From NCBI RefSeq assembly GCF_900141755.1, contig NZ_LT670844.1, positions 1,798,001-1,862,000 on the forward strand: a DNA stretch of 64,000 nt, written 5' to 3'. Positions 46,974 to 55,878 of the stretch are shown piece after piece (position 1 is the stretch's first letter; each line of letters begins with the position of its first letter). A program made the translations under genes and the position numbers. The notes beneath the pieces were generated by a model. It was not told the origin of the DNA and ran no database searches. It was given only the letters and a program-made list of their open reading frames with translations. The DNA comes from Bradyrhizobium lablabi (GTDB taxonomy: Bacteria; Pseudomonadota; Alphaproteobacteria; Rhizobiales; Xanthobacteraceae).

Positions 46974-47462
46974 ATGACCGCCTTTCGCGAGAGTGTTGAA
47001 GCCATGATACCGGCGCTGCGCCGGTATGCACGGGCGCTGGCGCGTGATGCCGACATCGCCGACGATCTGGTGCAGGATACGCTGGTGCGGGCGCTGCGTT
47101 CGGAACGGCTGTTTCTCGGCGGCGACGTCAGGAGCTGGCTCTATACCATCCTGACCAACCTCAACAAGAACCGGCGGCGATCGCTGGCGCGGCGGCCGCA
47201 ATTCATGCCGCTGCTCGACAACAACCCCGACGCCAGCGGGACCGAGGCGGAGGGGCGCGACATCGCGCGAGCGCTTTCGACGCTGGTGGAGGAGCAGCGC
47301 GCGGTATTGCTCCTGGTGATGCTGGAGGGATTGAGTTACCGCGAGGTCGCCGACATCCAGGGGGTGCCGATCGGCACCGTGATGTCGCGCCTTGCGCGTG
47401 CGCGGGCCCATGTGAAGGCATCGCTCGAGGGCGAACGGCCGGCGCTGCGGCGGGTGAAATGA
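46974..47462 (+). CDS. ECF-type RNA polymerase sigma factor
   Basis: A 162-residue extracytoplasmic-function sigma factor. Region 2 is RRYARALARDADIADDLVQDTLVRALR with SWLYTIL, and region 4 is LPEEQ-like LVEEQRAVLLLVMLEGLSYREVADIQGVP with its helix-turn-helix. It directs polymerase to stress promoters. The anti-sigma gene begins about 210 bp downstream and is the likely controller. The start at ATG 46974 is chosen by length; the open frame begins 66 bp earlier. Confidence 0.93.
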   Translation: MTAFRESVEAMIPALRRYARALARDADIADDLVQDTLVRALRSERLFLGGDVRSWLYTILTNLNKNRRRSLARRPQFMPLLDNNPDASGTEAEGRDIARALSTLVEEQRAVLLLVMLEGLSYREVADIQGVPIGTVMSRLARARAHVKASLEGERPALRRVK

Positions 47463-47673
47463 GGCCAGGTAAGATGACGTCAAGTATTATGCATACCAGC
47501 GTTATTTATGTGAGCGTTATTGATGTGCGCGCTATGTTGCTGTGCGTTGCGCGTATCCATGCGCGACGCGGGCTCAATTCGCGGCGGTCTTATAATCCGT
47601 CCTCTTGGTGGGGAGGGTTTTTGCAAGCGGCCGGCAAGCAATTTTCGATTTCGATGAGACAGAGACAACGACC

Positions 47674-48444
47674 ATGACCGACCCAGAGATTGCCGTCACC
47701 GAAGACGAGCTGCACGCCTACGTCGACAACGAATTGCCGGCGGAGCGCCGCGGCAATGTCGAGGCCTGGCTTGCGGCGCATCCCGACGATGCCGAGCGGG
47801 TGGGATCGTGGCGGGCGATGGCAGACGCGCTGCATGCGCGTTACGGCGCCGTCGCCGACGAGCCGGTGCCGAAACGGCTCGAGATCGAGCGGCTGGTGCG
47901 GCGGCCGCGCCGATGGATCTATGGCGCGATAGCGGCGGCGCTGGTGGCGTTCATCGCCGGCGGCAGCGCCGGCTGGCTGGCGCGTGGCGCGGCCGCGTCG
48001 TCCTCGGCGTTCCAGGCTCTGGCGTCGGACGCGCTGGATGCGCATCGGCTCTATGTGGTGGAAGTGCGTCACCCGGTCGAAGTGCCGGGAAGCGAGCGCG
48101 ACCATCTGGAGCAATGGCTGACCAAGCGCTGCGGCTGGGACGTCCGCGCCCCGCAACTGGACGCGACCGGGTTGAAGCTGGTCGGCGGGCGGTTGTTGCC
48201 GGGGCCGACCGGGCCGGCATCGTTCTTGATGTATGAGAGCGCCTCCGGCGAGCGCTACACGCTCTACACCTCGCGCGCGAAACCCGAGAGCGCGCAGATG
48301 CGCTATACGGCAGAAGAAAATTCCGGCGCGATGTACTGGTCCGAGGACGGCGTTGGCTATGTCCTGAGCGGCCCGATCGACAAGGACCGCCTCAACCAGG
48401 TCGCGCGGCTGGTCTACGACCAGACCGAGAAGAATGGGGGATAA
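47674..48444 (+). CDS. Membrane anti-sigma factor
   Basis: A 256-residue single-pass protein. The cytoplasmic ~85 residues begin with ELHAYVDNELPAERRGNVEAWL, the helical anti-sigma domain; no zinc-binding Cys pair is seen, so it is not a ZAS-type. A membrane helix (about 90-112, GAIAAALVAFIAGGSAGWLA) leads to a periplasmic sensor (about 115-256). It should hold the sigma factor inactive until an envelope signal. Its 3' end has been copied downstream together with a repeat (48600-48850). Confidence 0.9.
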   Translation: MTDPEIAVTEDELHAYVDNELPAERRGNVEAWLAAHPDDAERVGSWRAMADALHARYGAVADEPVPKRLEIERLVRRPRRWIYGAIAAALVAFIAGGSAGWLARGAAASSSAFQALASDALDAHRLYVVEVRHPVEVPGSERDHLEQWLTKRCGWDVRAPQLDATGLKLVGGRLLPGPTGPASFLMYESASGERYTLYTSRAKPESAQMRYTAEENSGAMYWSEDGVGYVLSGPIDKDRLNQVARLVYDQTEKNGG

Positions 48445-48977
48445 ACTCGCCGTCATCACCCGCGAAAGCGGGTGATCCAGTACGCCGCGGCTTCTCGATT
48501 GATCACTAGCGTCGCTCGAATATTGGGTCGCCCGGTCATAGGCGAGCGGAAGCGACGCCGTCCTTCGGACGGCTATGCCGGGCGATGACTGCTGTGTAGG
48601 TCGCGCGGCTAGTCTACGACCAGACCGAGAAAAACGGGGGGCTAAGCGGGAACTCGTAGCCCGTAGCGAAGTCCGATATTCGCTGTCATCACCCGGCTTG
48701 ACCGGCTGATCCAGTACGCCGCGGCTTCTCGATTGATCACTGGCGTCTCTGGAATACTGGGTCGCCCGGTCAAGCCGGGCGATGACAATTGTAGCTCATA
48801 GGTCATAGGTCGTCCGGTCGGTCTACGACCAGACCGAGAAGAGCGGCGGGTAACTCGGCGTCATCACCCGCGAAAGCGGGTGATCCAGTACGCCGCGGCT
48901 TCTCGATTGATCACTGGCGTCTCTCGAATACTGGGTCGCCCGGGCGACAACAATTGTGGCGCGTAGGTGGCGCGGCT
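48407..48977 (+). repeat. Three tandem copies of anti-sigma gene 3' end plus palindromic repeat
   Basis: Unit 1 (48407-48597) begins with the true gene end (GTCTACGACCAGACCGAGAA, then TAA). Unit 2 (about 48600-48808) and unit 3 (about 48815-48977) begin with the same coding-derived stretch, at 48613 and 48821. Each unit is followed by the same GTGATCCAGTACGCCGCGGC repeat, which ends in a CGCCCGG hairpin. Unit 1 carries the 43-bp module at 48537-48579; unit 2 shows the empty loop CGGTCAAGCCGGG at about 48768. Noncoding. Confidence 0.85.
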
Positions 48978-49237
48978 CCATCCGGAAACGAGCGCTAGAA
49001 GGGGGTAAGTTTCAAATGGCGGTTCTTGTCCCAATTCCGACATTGAAAATCTGGAATCAAGACATGGACGCGTCTCAATATCGCACCAGGTGATCACGCG
49101 AAAATGAGGTGCGTTCGATCCGCCGATCGACGCGAAGCGGCCTCGATTGGGGTTTTGTACCGCGCTGGTCCCCCTTTCGAGGCCGCACCTTTTTCGTGTG
49201 GCTCAAGCTGATCCGGTCAGATCGCTCGAAAAATCGA
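48978..49237. other. Intergenic stretch before the DnaJ-like gene 3' end
   Basis: About 260 bp with no convincing gene or repeat. A worn fragment of the tandem repeat may end near 48977. The plus-strand open frame from 49109 runs into the DnaJ gene on the other strand and is not called. Confidence 0.4.
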
Positions 49238-50203
49238 TCAGCCGAGATCGCTGCGCGGATTATAGGGATGTCCGTCGCGCCACTTCTGCATCAACGTCTC
49301 CAGTTCGGCATCGTTCCCGTCGGGCAGCATGATGCGGGTGGTGACGAACAGGTCGCCGGCGCCGCCTGACTTCGGTAATCCCTTGCCTTTCAGCCGAAAT
49401 GTGCGGCCGCTGGAGGTGTTCTTCGGGATCGACAGTTCCACCGCGCCCGTCAGCGTCGGCACGCGAACTTTGCCGCCGAGCACGGCTTCATAGAGCGTGA
49501 TCGGCAGATCGATACGCAAATCGCTGCCGTCGACCTTGAAGAAAGGATGCGGCGCGATGTTGACGGTGATCAGAAGGTCGCCGGTGCGGTGGCCGGGTCC
49601 GCTCTCGCCCTGCCCCTTCAGCCGGATCTGCTGGCCGGCTGCAACACCTGCTGGAATCTTGACGTTGAGTTCCTTGCCGTTCGGCAGCCGGACGCGCTTT
49701 TCGCCGCCCTTGACCGCCTCCTCCAGCGACACACTCATGGTGACGTTAACATCGAGGTCGAGCGCAATGCCGCCCGGATCGAATTCGAACGTCGTACCGC
49801 CACCCGGCCGCGCGCCGCGCGCCGCGGCGCCGCCGAACATGCTGTTGAGAATGTCCTCGAAATTACCGCCGCCGAAATTGCCGCCAGAGCGGAAGGTGTG
49901 GGTCTCGAAGCCGCCCGCGCCGGCACGCCCGCGCGGATCGCCGCCGGGGAAACCGCTACCAGAAAAGCCTTGGAACCGCGGCTTGCCCTCGGCGTCGATC
50001 TCGCCGCGATCGAACTGCTTGCGCTTGTCCTCGTCGCCGATGATCTCGTTGGCCGAGTTCAGCTCGGCAAAGCGCGCAGCCGATTTCGGATCGTTCTTGT
50101 TGGCGTCGGGGTGATGCTTCTTGGCAAGCTTGCGATAGGCGCTCTTGATCGCCGCAGCGCTGGCGCCCCGCGGCACCCCCAAGACCTCATAGGGGTCGCG
50201 CAT
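49238..50203 (-). CDS. DnaJ-like co-chaperone (CbpA type)
   Basis: A 321-residue J-domain protein. The J-domain (residues 1-70) carries HPD at 31-33 and RKQFDRGEID at its end. A Gly/Phe-rich linker follows (about 75-130), then the two C-terminal substrate domains (GEKRVRLPNGKELNVKIPAG, RTGDLLITVNI). The zinc-finger CxxCxGxG repeats of true DnaJ are absent, so it is CbpA-like. It stimulates DnaK ATPase. AAGGAGACC precedes the ATG. Confidence 0.93.
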   Translation of the reverse strand: MRDPYEVLGVPRGASAAAIKSAYRKLAKKHHPDANKNDPKSAARFAELNSANEIIGDEDKRKQFDRGEIDAEGKPRFQGFSGSGFPGGDPRGRAGAGGFETHTFRSGGNFGGGNFEDILNSMFGGAAARGARPGGGTTFEFDPGGIALDLDVNVTMSVSLEEAVKGGEKRVRLPNGKELNVKIPAGVAAGQQIRLKGQGESGPGHRTGDLLITVNIAPHPFFKVDGSDLRIDLPITLYEAVLGGKVRVPTLTGAVELSIPKNTSSGRTFRLKGKGLPKSGGAGDLFVTTRIMLPDGNDAELETLMQKWRDGHPYNPRSDLG

Positions 50204-50312
50204 ACGTCAGGTCTCCTTCGGGAAATCAGATGTTAAACGTTGGGCTGCCCGCCCACCAATGTTTCATTTGGTGTGTTCGTGGCATTTTTGCAACGGGGTT
50301 CCCGCGGTCGGC

Positions 50313-50789
50313 TCAACCCCGTCGCCATGGCTTTAGCGAATGAATTTCCCACCTTCCATGCTCGGTCCGGCAGGCGGCACCCTGCAGCCAGCTTTCCGAG
50401 CGGCCGTTGACATAACTTGCCAGAAAATCCCGGCAGGTCCGCCCCTCCGAGGAATAGGCTTGCGCCAGCGGCGTGACCGAGCCGCGTGCGCCGGTCTCGG
50501 GATTTTCCCAGGGCTGGCTGGAATCCTTATCGCCCTTGGTCAGGACGTCGGAGGCGGCGTTGCGGGCAAAGGCAAGGTCGCCGTCGGTCGGCGCCGGGTC
50601 GCTTGTCCCGATCGACCCGGTAACCTCGTTGTCGTCCATCCTGGCGAAGGCGCCGTCGCCCCGGGACAGGCTGCAGCCGCCGGCGCCGAGGCCGATTAGA
50701 ATCAATGTCACCACGGCACCCACCGGGCGGATCGCCGATAGGCCAACGCGTCCCCATGTCTTATATAGGACGAACCTATATAGGGGCAC
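50313..50789 (-). CDS. RT0821/Lpp0805-like surface lipoprotein
   Basis: A small exported protein. A hydrophobic stretch ends [11 protein letters not shown], a lipobox with a lipidated Cys, followed by [22 protein letters not shown]. The C-terminal half ([31 protein letters not shown]) matches the RT0821/Lpp0805 surface-protein family of alphaproteobacteria. The start is uncertain: GTG at 50789 gives 158 residues, GTG at 50723 gives a shorter signal. It is divergent from pdxH, and the two share a ~60-bp control region containing TATATAGG repeats. Confidence 0.75.
   Translation of the reverse strand: MPLYRFVLYKTWGRVGLSAIRPVGAVVTLILIGLGAGGCSLSRGDGAFARMDDNEVTGSIGTSDPAPTDGDLAFARNAASDVLTKGDKDSSQPWENPETGARGSVTPLAQAYSSEGRTCRDFLASYVNGRSESWLQGAACRTEHGRWEIHSLKPWRRG
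50762..50784. promoter_or_regulatory. Direct TATATAGG repeats between divergent genes
   Basis: TATATAGG occurs at 50762-50769 and 50777-50784, 15 bp apart; the second is part of the palindrome CCTATATAGG. They lie in the pdxH/lipoprotein divergent region (50 bp before the pdxH start). They could be promoter elements or a binding site. Confidence 0.3.
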
Positions 50790-50834
50790 TGGCGCGCAAT
50801 GGACCGCGGGCGGACGCAACTCGGAACTCCTGAC

Positions 50835-51476
50835 ATGGCCGACACGACCTCCATCAAACACCCAACACCCTTAACATCCGGTGATTTCACCGCCGCGGAG
50901 GAGCCGTTTGCGCTGTTCGGGGAGTGGTTTACTGAGGCCGCGAAGGCCGAGCCCAGCGATCCCAACGCGATGTCGCTGGCGACCGTCGACGAGAGCGGCA
51001 CGCCCGATGTGCGGATGGTGCTGATGAAGGGCTATGATTCCGACGGTTTTGTCTTCTACAGTCACATCGCCAGTCAAAAAGGCCGCGAGCTCGCCACAAA
51101 TCCTAAGGCGGCTTTACTGTTTCACTGGAAGTCGCTGCGCCGGCAGGTCCGCATCCGCGGCAAGGTGTCGCCGGTGAGTGAAGCCGAAGCCGACGCCTAT
51201 TTTGCCACGCGCCCAAAACAGGCGCAGATCGGCGCCTGGGCCAGCAAGCAGTCGCAACCGCTGGAGAGCCGGTTTGCCTTTGAGCAGGCCATTGCGAAGG
51301 TCGCGGCCAAACACATCGTCGGCGAGGTGCCGCGCCCGCCGGGCTGGAGCGGCTGGCGGGTCGCGCCTTCCCAATTCGAGTTCTGGCACGACCGCCCGTT
51401 CCGCCTGCACGACCGCATCGAATTCCGCCGCACCGCTCCGGGTCAACCATGGTCCAAGACGCGGCTTTATCCCTAG
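50835..51476 (+). CDS. pdxH: Pyridoxamine 5'-phosphate oxidase
   Basis: A 213-residue FMN enzyme: [21 protein letters not shown] binds [17 protein letters not shown] holds the Arg/Lys contacts, and the C-terminus [11 protein letters not shown]...RLHDRIEF with RLYP is the family end. It oxidises pyridoxine/pyridoxamine phosphate to pyridoxal phosphate in vitamin B6 metabolism. The ATG at 50835 ([10 protein letters not shown]) is chosen because the family begins there; the open frame starts 36 bp earlier. Confidence 0.96.
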   Translation: MADTTSIKHPTPLTSGDFTAAEEPFALFGEWFTEAAKAEPSDPNAMSLATVDESGTPDVRMVLMKGYDSDGFVFYSHIASQKGRELATNPKAALLFHWKSLRRQVRIRGKVSPVSEAEADAYFATRPKQAQIGAWASKQSQPLESRFAFEQAIAKVAAKHIVGEVPRPPGWSGWRVAPSQFEFWHDRPFRLHDRIEFRRTAPGQPWSKTRLYP

Positions 51477-51485
51477 AGTAAGGCG

Positions 51486-51602
51486 TCATGGCCGGGCCAA
51501 AGCGCGAAGCGCGTCTTTGTACTAATGTCCCGGCCATCCACGTCTTTCTTCTGCGATGACTAAGTAAGACGTGGATGCCCGGCACAAGGCCGGGCATGAC
51601 GG
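51486..51602. repeat. Intergenic repeat (GTCATGGCCGGGC family)
   Basis: GCGTCATGGCCGGGC and GGCCGGGCATGACGG are inverted ends, and CCACGTCTTTC pairs with AAGACGTGG. A GCGCGAAGCGCG hairpin interrupts the left arm. It lies between pdxH and an SDR gene. Confidence 0.8.
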
Positions 51603-51620
51603 AGAAAAAGAGAGCCGTTT

Positions 51621-52373
51621 ATGCCGAATTCCGCCAACACGCCGCGGCGTACGCTGCTTCTAACCGGGGCCAGCCGCGGCATCGGGCACGCCACCGTGAT
51701 CCGATTTTCCTCAGCCGGCTGGCGCGTCATCACCTGCTCGCGGCATCCCTTCCCGGAAAACTGCCCGTGGGATGCCGGGCCTGAGGATCACATCCAGGTC
51801 GATCTCGCCGATCACGCCGACACCACGCGGGCGATCGCTGAAATCCGCGGGCGGCTGGAAGGCGGCGCGTTGCACGCGCTCGTCAACAATGCCGCGATTT
51901 CGCCCAAGGCTGAAGGCGGCAAAAGGCTTGGCTCGATCGATACCGACATCGAGACCTGGAGCCATGTGTTCCGCGTCAACTTCTTCGCGCCGATCATGAT
52001 GGCGCGCGGGCTGATCGAGGAACTGAAGGCGACGAAGGGTTCGGTCGTCAACGTCACCTCGATCGCGGGTTCCCGCGTGCATCCCTTTGCGGGGGCCGCC
52101 TACGCGACCTCGAAGGCGGCGCTGGCGTCGCTCACTCGGGAGATGGCGTCGGATTTCGGCCGCATCGGCGTCCGCGTCAATTCGATCGCGCCGGGCGAGA
52201 TCGACACCTCGATCCTGTCGCCCGGCACCGAGAAGATCGTCGAGCAGCAGATCCCGCTGCATCGCCTGGGCACGCCGGACGAGGTCGCAAAAATCATCTA
52301 CGTGCTGTGCACGGAGACGAGTTCCTACGTCAACGGCGCCGAGATCCACATCAACGGCGGCCAGCACGTGTAA
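51621..52373 (+). CDS. SDR-family oxidoreductase
   Basis: A 250-residue short-chain dehydrogenase with LTGASRGIGH near residue 14, NNAAISP, a catalytic Ser in TSIAGS and YATSKAAL. The C-terminus is NGAEIHINGGQHV. It uses NAD(P) to reduce or oxidise an unidentified alcohol or ketone. AAGAGAG precedes the ATG. A second, diverged copy of its last ~70 bp lies at 53226-53296, after an intervening methyltransferase gene. Confidence 0.9.
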   Translation: MPNSANTPRRTLLLTGASRGIGHATVIRFSSAGWRVITCSRHPFPENCPWDAGPEDHIQVDLADHADTTRAIAEIRGRLEGGALHALVNNAAISPKAEGGKRLGSIDTDIETWSHVFRVNFFAPIMMARGLIEELKATKGSVVNVTSIAGSRVHPFAGAAYATSKAALASLTREMASDFGRIGVRVNSIAPGEIDTSILSPGTEKIVEQQIPLHRLGTPDEVAKIIYVLCTETSSYVNGAEIHINGGQHV

Positions 52374-52451
52374 TACGCGCCGAACCACGCACCGCCGTCA
52401 CTTGCGAGTAGCGCAAGCGACGAAACAGATAAATGGGATGCTGGCCTCACG

Positions 52452-53223
52452 ATGGGACGCTTCGCCACCACGGTTGCGCTGTATGAGGAATTGCGGCCGC
52501 CTTTATCCGGCTGAATTCTTTCGCACGGTGGCGCAAGACCTCTCGCTTGGAAAGCAGCACGCCCTCATCGACCTTGGGACCGGGCCGGGGCTGCTGGCGC
52601 TCGGCTTTGCCCCCTATGTCGGCCGCATCGTCGGCGTCGATCCGGAACCGGTGATGATCGCCGCCGCAAGAGAGGCGGCCGCGCGCGCGTCACGGTCCCT
52701 CACCTTGATCGAAAGCGAGGCTGAAGACCTTCCACCAGACATCGGAAGCTTCGATGTCGTGACGATCGGGAGGGCCCTGCATTGGATGGATCGCGATGCC
52801 ACGCTTGGGTTGTTCGAGCGGCTCGTTGCGCCCGACGGTACGATCCTCGTCTGTTCGTCCCACTCCGCTGCGGATGGACGCAACCCGTGGCTCGGCGAAT
52901 ACAACGAGGCGCGGCGCTTCTGGTCGGAGGCCAGCCTGTGGTCGGAGTCAGGCAGCGGCGAGCGAACCCATCGCGACCTTGCGGTCTTTTTTCGCGGCAC
53001 GCGGTTTCACGTCGCGGATTTAATCAAGGTCGAGACCGGCCACGAGATCAGCGCACGCGACTTGGGGCGCCGCGTGTTGACGTTCTCGTCGTCCTCGCCC
53101 GACGTGCTCGGAGACAAGGCGGACGCGATGCTGCGCGACGTTGAGCAGCGTCTGCTTCCCCTGAGCCGCGAAGGCTCCCTCACCGAGGTCGTGGTGGCGA
53201 CGGCGCAGGTAGTGAAGCGATAA
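52452..53223 (+). pseudogene. SAM-dependent methyltransferase, 1-nt frameshift near the N-terminus
   Basis: The main frame encodes YPAEFFRTVAQDL, the SAM motif ALIDLGTGPGLLAL, VDPEPVMIAAARE and RALHWMDRD, typical of class I (YafE/UbiE-like) methyltransferases. The expected N-terminus MGRFATTVALYEELRPP is in another frame from ATG 52452. The frames join if one T of CCTTTATCC (about 52500) is removed. As written the start is out of frame, so it is a pseudogene or carries a sequencing error. Substrate unknown. Confidence 0.7.
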
Positions 53224-53225
53224 AG

Positions 53226-53296
53226 TGCTGTGTACCGAAACCAGTTGCTACGTCAACGGCGCCGAGATCCACATCAACGGCGGGCAACACGTGTAG
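53226..53296 (+). repeat. Diverged copy of the SDR gene 3' end
   Basis: The stretch decodes as VLCTETSCYVNGAEIHINGG and ends QHV plus stop, the same as the C-terminus of the SDR at 51621-52373 except Ser to Cys. Several codons differ synonymously from 52304-52373, so it is not a fresh duplication. It brackets the methyltransferase gene. Confidence 0.85.
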
Positions 53297-53302
53297 GGCT
53301 GG

Positions 53303-53447
53303 GCCATCCTGAGAGTTTGCGAACAAACTCCGACCTCGTCCTGAGGAGCGCGCTTTTGCGCGCGTCTCGAAGGATGGCCGCGAATGCACACCTCGCCTCC
53401 GTCCTTCGAGACGCTTGCTGCGCAAGCTCCTCAGGATGAGGTTAGAG
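53303..53447. repeat. Intergenic palindromic repeat (CCTTCGAGACG family)
   Basis: CATCCTGAGAGTTTGCG and CGCGTCTCGAAGGATGG, followed by CCTTCGAGACGCTTGC and CAAGCTCCTCAGGATGAGG, form nested inverted arms. The family is also at 40500-40600. Confidence 0.75.
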
Positions 53448-53464
53448 GATGCGGCACTCGCCAT

Positions 53465-53683
53465 TCACTCCGCAAAAAACATACGCGGCCCGCGCACGCG
53501 CGGTACCTCGGTGTTGAAGGTGCTGGAGCACTCGTCTTCGTTCTCGCCTTCCGACAGCGTCGCGCCGCAATGCCGGCAGACCCGCGCCGAGATCGCAGGC
53601 GCTTTGCCGGTACCGTTGCGGACGATTTGGTAGCGCGAGAAGTCGATCACGTTCTCAGGTGAAGTTATCTGTTTCTCAACCAT
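53465..53683 (-). CDS. Small hypothetical protein with Cys pair
   Basis: A 72-residue protein. CRHCGATLSEGE and a later Cys (ECSS) suggest a small metal-binding or zinc-ribbon-like site, though only one CxxC is seen. The N-terminus IDFSRYQIVRNG is probably conserved. I recognise it as a common short protein in Bradyrhizobium; function unknown. It lies 140 bp upstream of corA on the same strand. Confidence 0.65.
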   Translation of the reverse strand: MVEKQITSPENVIDFSRYQIVRNGTGKAPAISARVCRHCGATLSEGENEDECSSTFNTEVPRVRGPRMFFAE

Positions 53684-53823
53684 TGCTGTCCTCGCGGCTT
53701 GTGACAGCGTTATGGCAGAAAGATTTCGCCCAAACGTTCAGCGCAATGCTCAAATTTTAGCAGAGGAATTGAGGCAGAAATCTTGTCTCTTTGTGATCGC
53801 GGAACTCTGCAAGCGCAAATGGT

Positions 53824-54804
53824 TTACAACCACTTCTTCCATTTGAAATACATGTAAGGCCCCGCTGCTGCGAGCAGCATCGCCACCACCGCGATGGGAT
53901 AGCCGTGCGGCCAATCGAGTTCCGGCATGCCTTTAAAATTCATGCCGTAGATCGAGGCGATCAGGGTCGGCGGCATCAGCACCACCGCCATTACCGAGAA
54001 CAGCTTGATGATGTTGTTCTGCTCGAGATTGACGACGCCGAGCATCGCGTCGAGCGCGAAGGTAATCTTGTTGGAGAGAAAGGAGGCGTGGTCGGTCAGC
54101 GAGATCACGTCGCGCTGCATGGTTTTCAGCTGCTCGCGCATGTCCTTGGACCATTTGACGCCGTCGACCGCGGCCGCGACGAACGTCACCACCCGCCCGA
54201 TCGAGACCAGGCTCTCGCGCACTTTCGAGGTGAGATCGCCTTTGCGGCCGATCGCGATCAGGATATCCGAATAGCGCTTGGCGTGGCCGGTGCGCGCCTT
54301 ACCCTCGGGCTCGAAAATATCGTGGCTTATCGTGTCCATGTCGCTGCCGGCGCGCTCCAGGATGTCGGCGTTGCGGTCGATCACCGCATCCAGCAGTTCC
54401 ATCAGCACCATTTCGCCGGTGATGCCGGGCGGACACGAGCGCGCCAGCTTGTTCTCCACCAGCACGAACGGTTTTGGCTCGTCATAGCGCACGGTCACCA
54501 GCCGATGGCTGGCGAGGATGAAGGTCACCGCCGTGGTGCGCGGGTTCTCGGTGTCGGCCGCGCACATCAGCGTCGCCGTCATGTAGCGCGCGCCATTCTC
54601 GATATAGAGCCGGCTCGAAATCTCGATCTCCTGCATGTCCTCCCGGGTCGGCACCGCGATCCCGGCCAGCCGCTCCACCGCTCTGTCCTCCGCCGCGGTC
54701 GGCTTGACGAGGTCGATCCAGACCACGGTCTCCGGCAGCGCGGCGAGATCGGCCCCGGTAACTTTCTTCAGCGAGGTTTCGGAAGGGGCGAACGCCGACA
54801 GCAT
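53824..54804 (-). CDS. corA: CorA-family magnesium/cobalt transporter
   Basis: A 326-residue CorA protein. A long cytoplasmic domain (about 1-260, with ILERAGSDMDTISHDIFE and KRYSDILIAIGRKGDL) is followed by two C-terminal helices. The selectivity motif Gly-Met-Asn is in IYGMNFKGMPELDWPHGY at the end of the first helix. It conducts Mg2+ at the inner membrane as a pentamer. GGGAGACC precedes the ATG. Confidence 0.94.
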   Translation of the reverse strand: MLSAFAPSETSLKKVTGADLAALPETVVWIDLVKPTAAEDRAVERLAGIAVPTREDMQEIEISSRLYIENGARYMTATLMCAADTENPRTTAVTFILASHRLVTVRYDEPKPFVLVENKLARSCPPGITGEMVLMELLDAVIDRNADILERAGSDMDTISHDIFEPEGKARTGHAKRYSDILIAIGRKGDLTSKVRESLVSIGRVVTFVAAAVDGVKWSKDMREQLKTMQRDVISLTDHASFLSNKITFALDAMLGVVNLEQNNIIKLFSVMAVVLMPPTLIASIYGMNFKGMPELDWPHGYPIAVVAMLLAAAGPYMYFKWKKWL

Positions 54805-55143
54805 CGAGGTCTCCCGACTGGGCAGGTGGGGTCAGCCAACAAGACTTTGCGCCAATCTGGCAAGCACCTGATAACGGCGCGCATTAACCGCCCATCCACC
54901 TTTGTGGCGGCCGGGTGGCGTCAGCATGGCGGTGATTCGGCGCCGTTGGCCACCCTGCCCAAAAATGAGCCGAAAATCGCAAAACTTGTGGCAGAAAAGA
55001 CGCAGCCAGCCTCCCGCAACGCGGGACAAGCATCTAAAGTCTGGAATTATGGGCTATTTTGGCGATAATGCGATTAATGGAATCGTGGCGTTTGAGGCGC
55101 AGGGTGGGCGCGCGGGCGCGGGGCTTTCGATTGGAAGTGCACA
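54805..55143. other. Intergenic region between corA and the transpeptidase gene
   Basis: About 340 bp between divergent genes. No gene, repeat family or recognisable riboswitch is seen. Both promoters must lie here; I could not pick out a convincing -35/-10 pair. Confidence 0.4.
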
Positions 55144-55827
55144 ATGTCGTCGCTTAAGGTGAAACTGGGAATTCTGGCCGCCGGCCTGATGTTGTCGGGC
55201 TGCATGCAGGCCACGACCTATGAGGCGACCAACACCACAAATTTCAAGCCGCGTGACAAGGAACTATTGGCCAAGATCCGCTACACCAATGTTCCCATCG
55301 CCGAGCCGTTCCGCCGCGCCATCGTCGAATATCACCGCAAGGAAGCGCCCGGCTCGATCGTGGTCGATTCCGACAATCACTACCTCTATTACGTGCTCAA
55401 CGAGGGCAAGGCGATCCGCTACGGCATTACCGTCGGCGAGGAAGCCATGGCGTGGTCCGGCATCGCCAAGGTCGGCAGCATGACCGAGTGGCCGCCCTGG
55501 CATCCGACCAAGGGTGAGATCGAGCGGCTCGGCGTGCCGACCTTCGTGGCGCCGGGACCGGACAATCCGATGGGTTCGCGCGCGCTCTATCTCTATTCGG
55601 GCGGCAAGGACACGCTGTTCCGGATCCACGGCACCAACCAGCCGGAATATATCGGCGCGTCGATCTCTTCCGGCTGCATCCGGATGACCAACGAGGACGT
55701 GATCGATCTCTATAACCGGGTGAAACTCGGCACCATCGTCGTCGTGCTCGAGCCGCACCGTGGCGACTCGCCGTACAACTCGACCCTGGCGCTGCAAGGC
55801 GGCGGCAACAGCCTGATGATGCAATAG
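55144..55827 (+). CDS. L,D-transpeptidase lipoprotein
   Basis: A 227-residue YkuD-family enzyme. The N-terminus ends LMLSGC with a lipobox Cys20. The catalytic motif is present as His162 in RIHGTNQPEYIG and Cys178 in SSGCIRMTNEDV. It cross-links peptidoglycan (3-3 links) or attaches proteins to it in the periplasm. It is followed at 23 bp by a strong terminator shared with the convergent extensin-like gene, whose last codons lie inside the stem. Confidence 0.93.
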   Translation: MSSLKVKLGILAAGLMLSGCMQATTYEATNTTNFKPRDKELLAKIRYTNVPIAEPFRRAIVEYHRKEAPGSIVVDSDNHYLYYVLNEGKAIRYGITVGEEAMAWSGIAKVGSMTEWPPWHPTKGEIERLGVPTFVAPGPDNPMGSRALYLYSGGKDTLFRIHGTNQPEYIGASISSGCIRMTNEDVIDLYNRVKLGTIVVVLEPHRGDSPYNSTLALQGGGNSLMMQ

Positions 55828-55849
55828 GCGACCGCAGCGGTCGATGATC

Positions 55850-55878
55850 AAAAAGCGCCGGTTTTACCGGCGCTTTTT
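55850..55878. terminator. Strong bidirectional rho-independent terminator
   Basis: AAAAAGCGCCGG (55850-55861) pairs perfectly with CCGGCGCTTTTT (55867-55878) over a 5-nt loop. It ends the L,D-transpeptidase gene with a T-run and the extensin gene from the other side. The extensin stop codon (55864-55866, minus strand) lies in the loop, and its last codons are in the stem. Confidence 0.9.

Noticed and set aside
48450..48970. CRISPR array
   Set aside because: The repeats are ~160-210 bp, palindromic and contain gene-derived sequence; there are no regularly spaced unique spacers and no cas genes.
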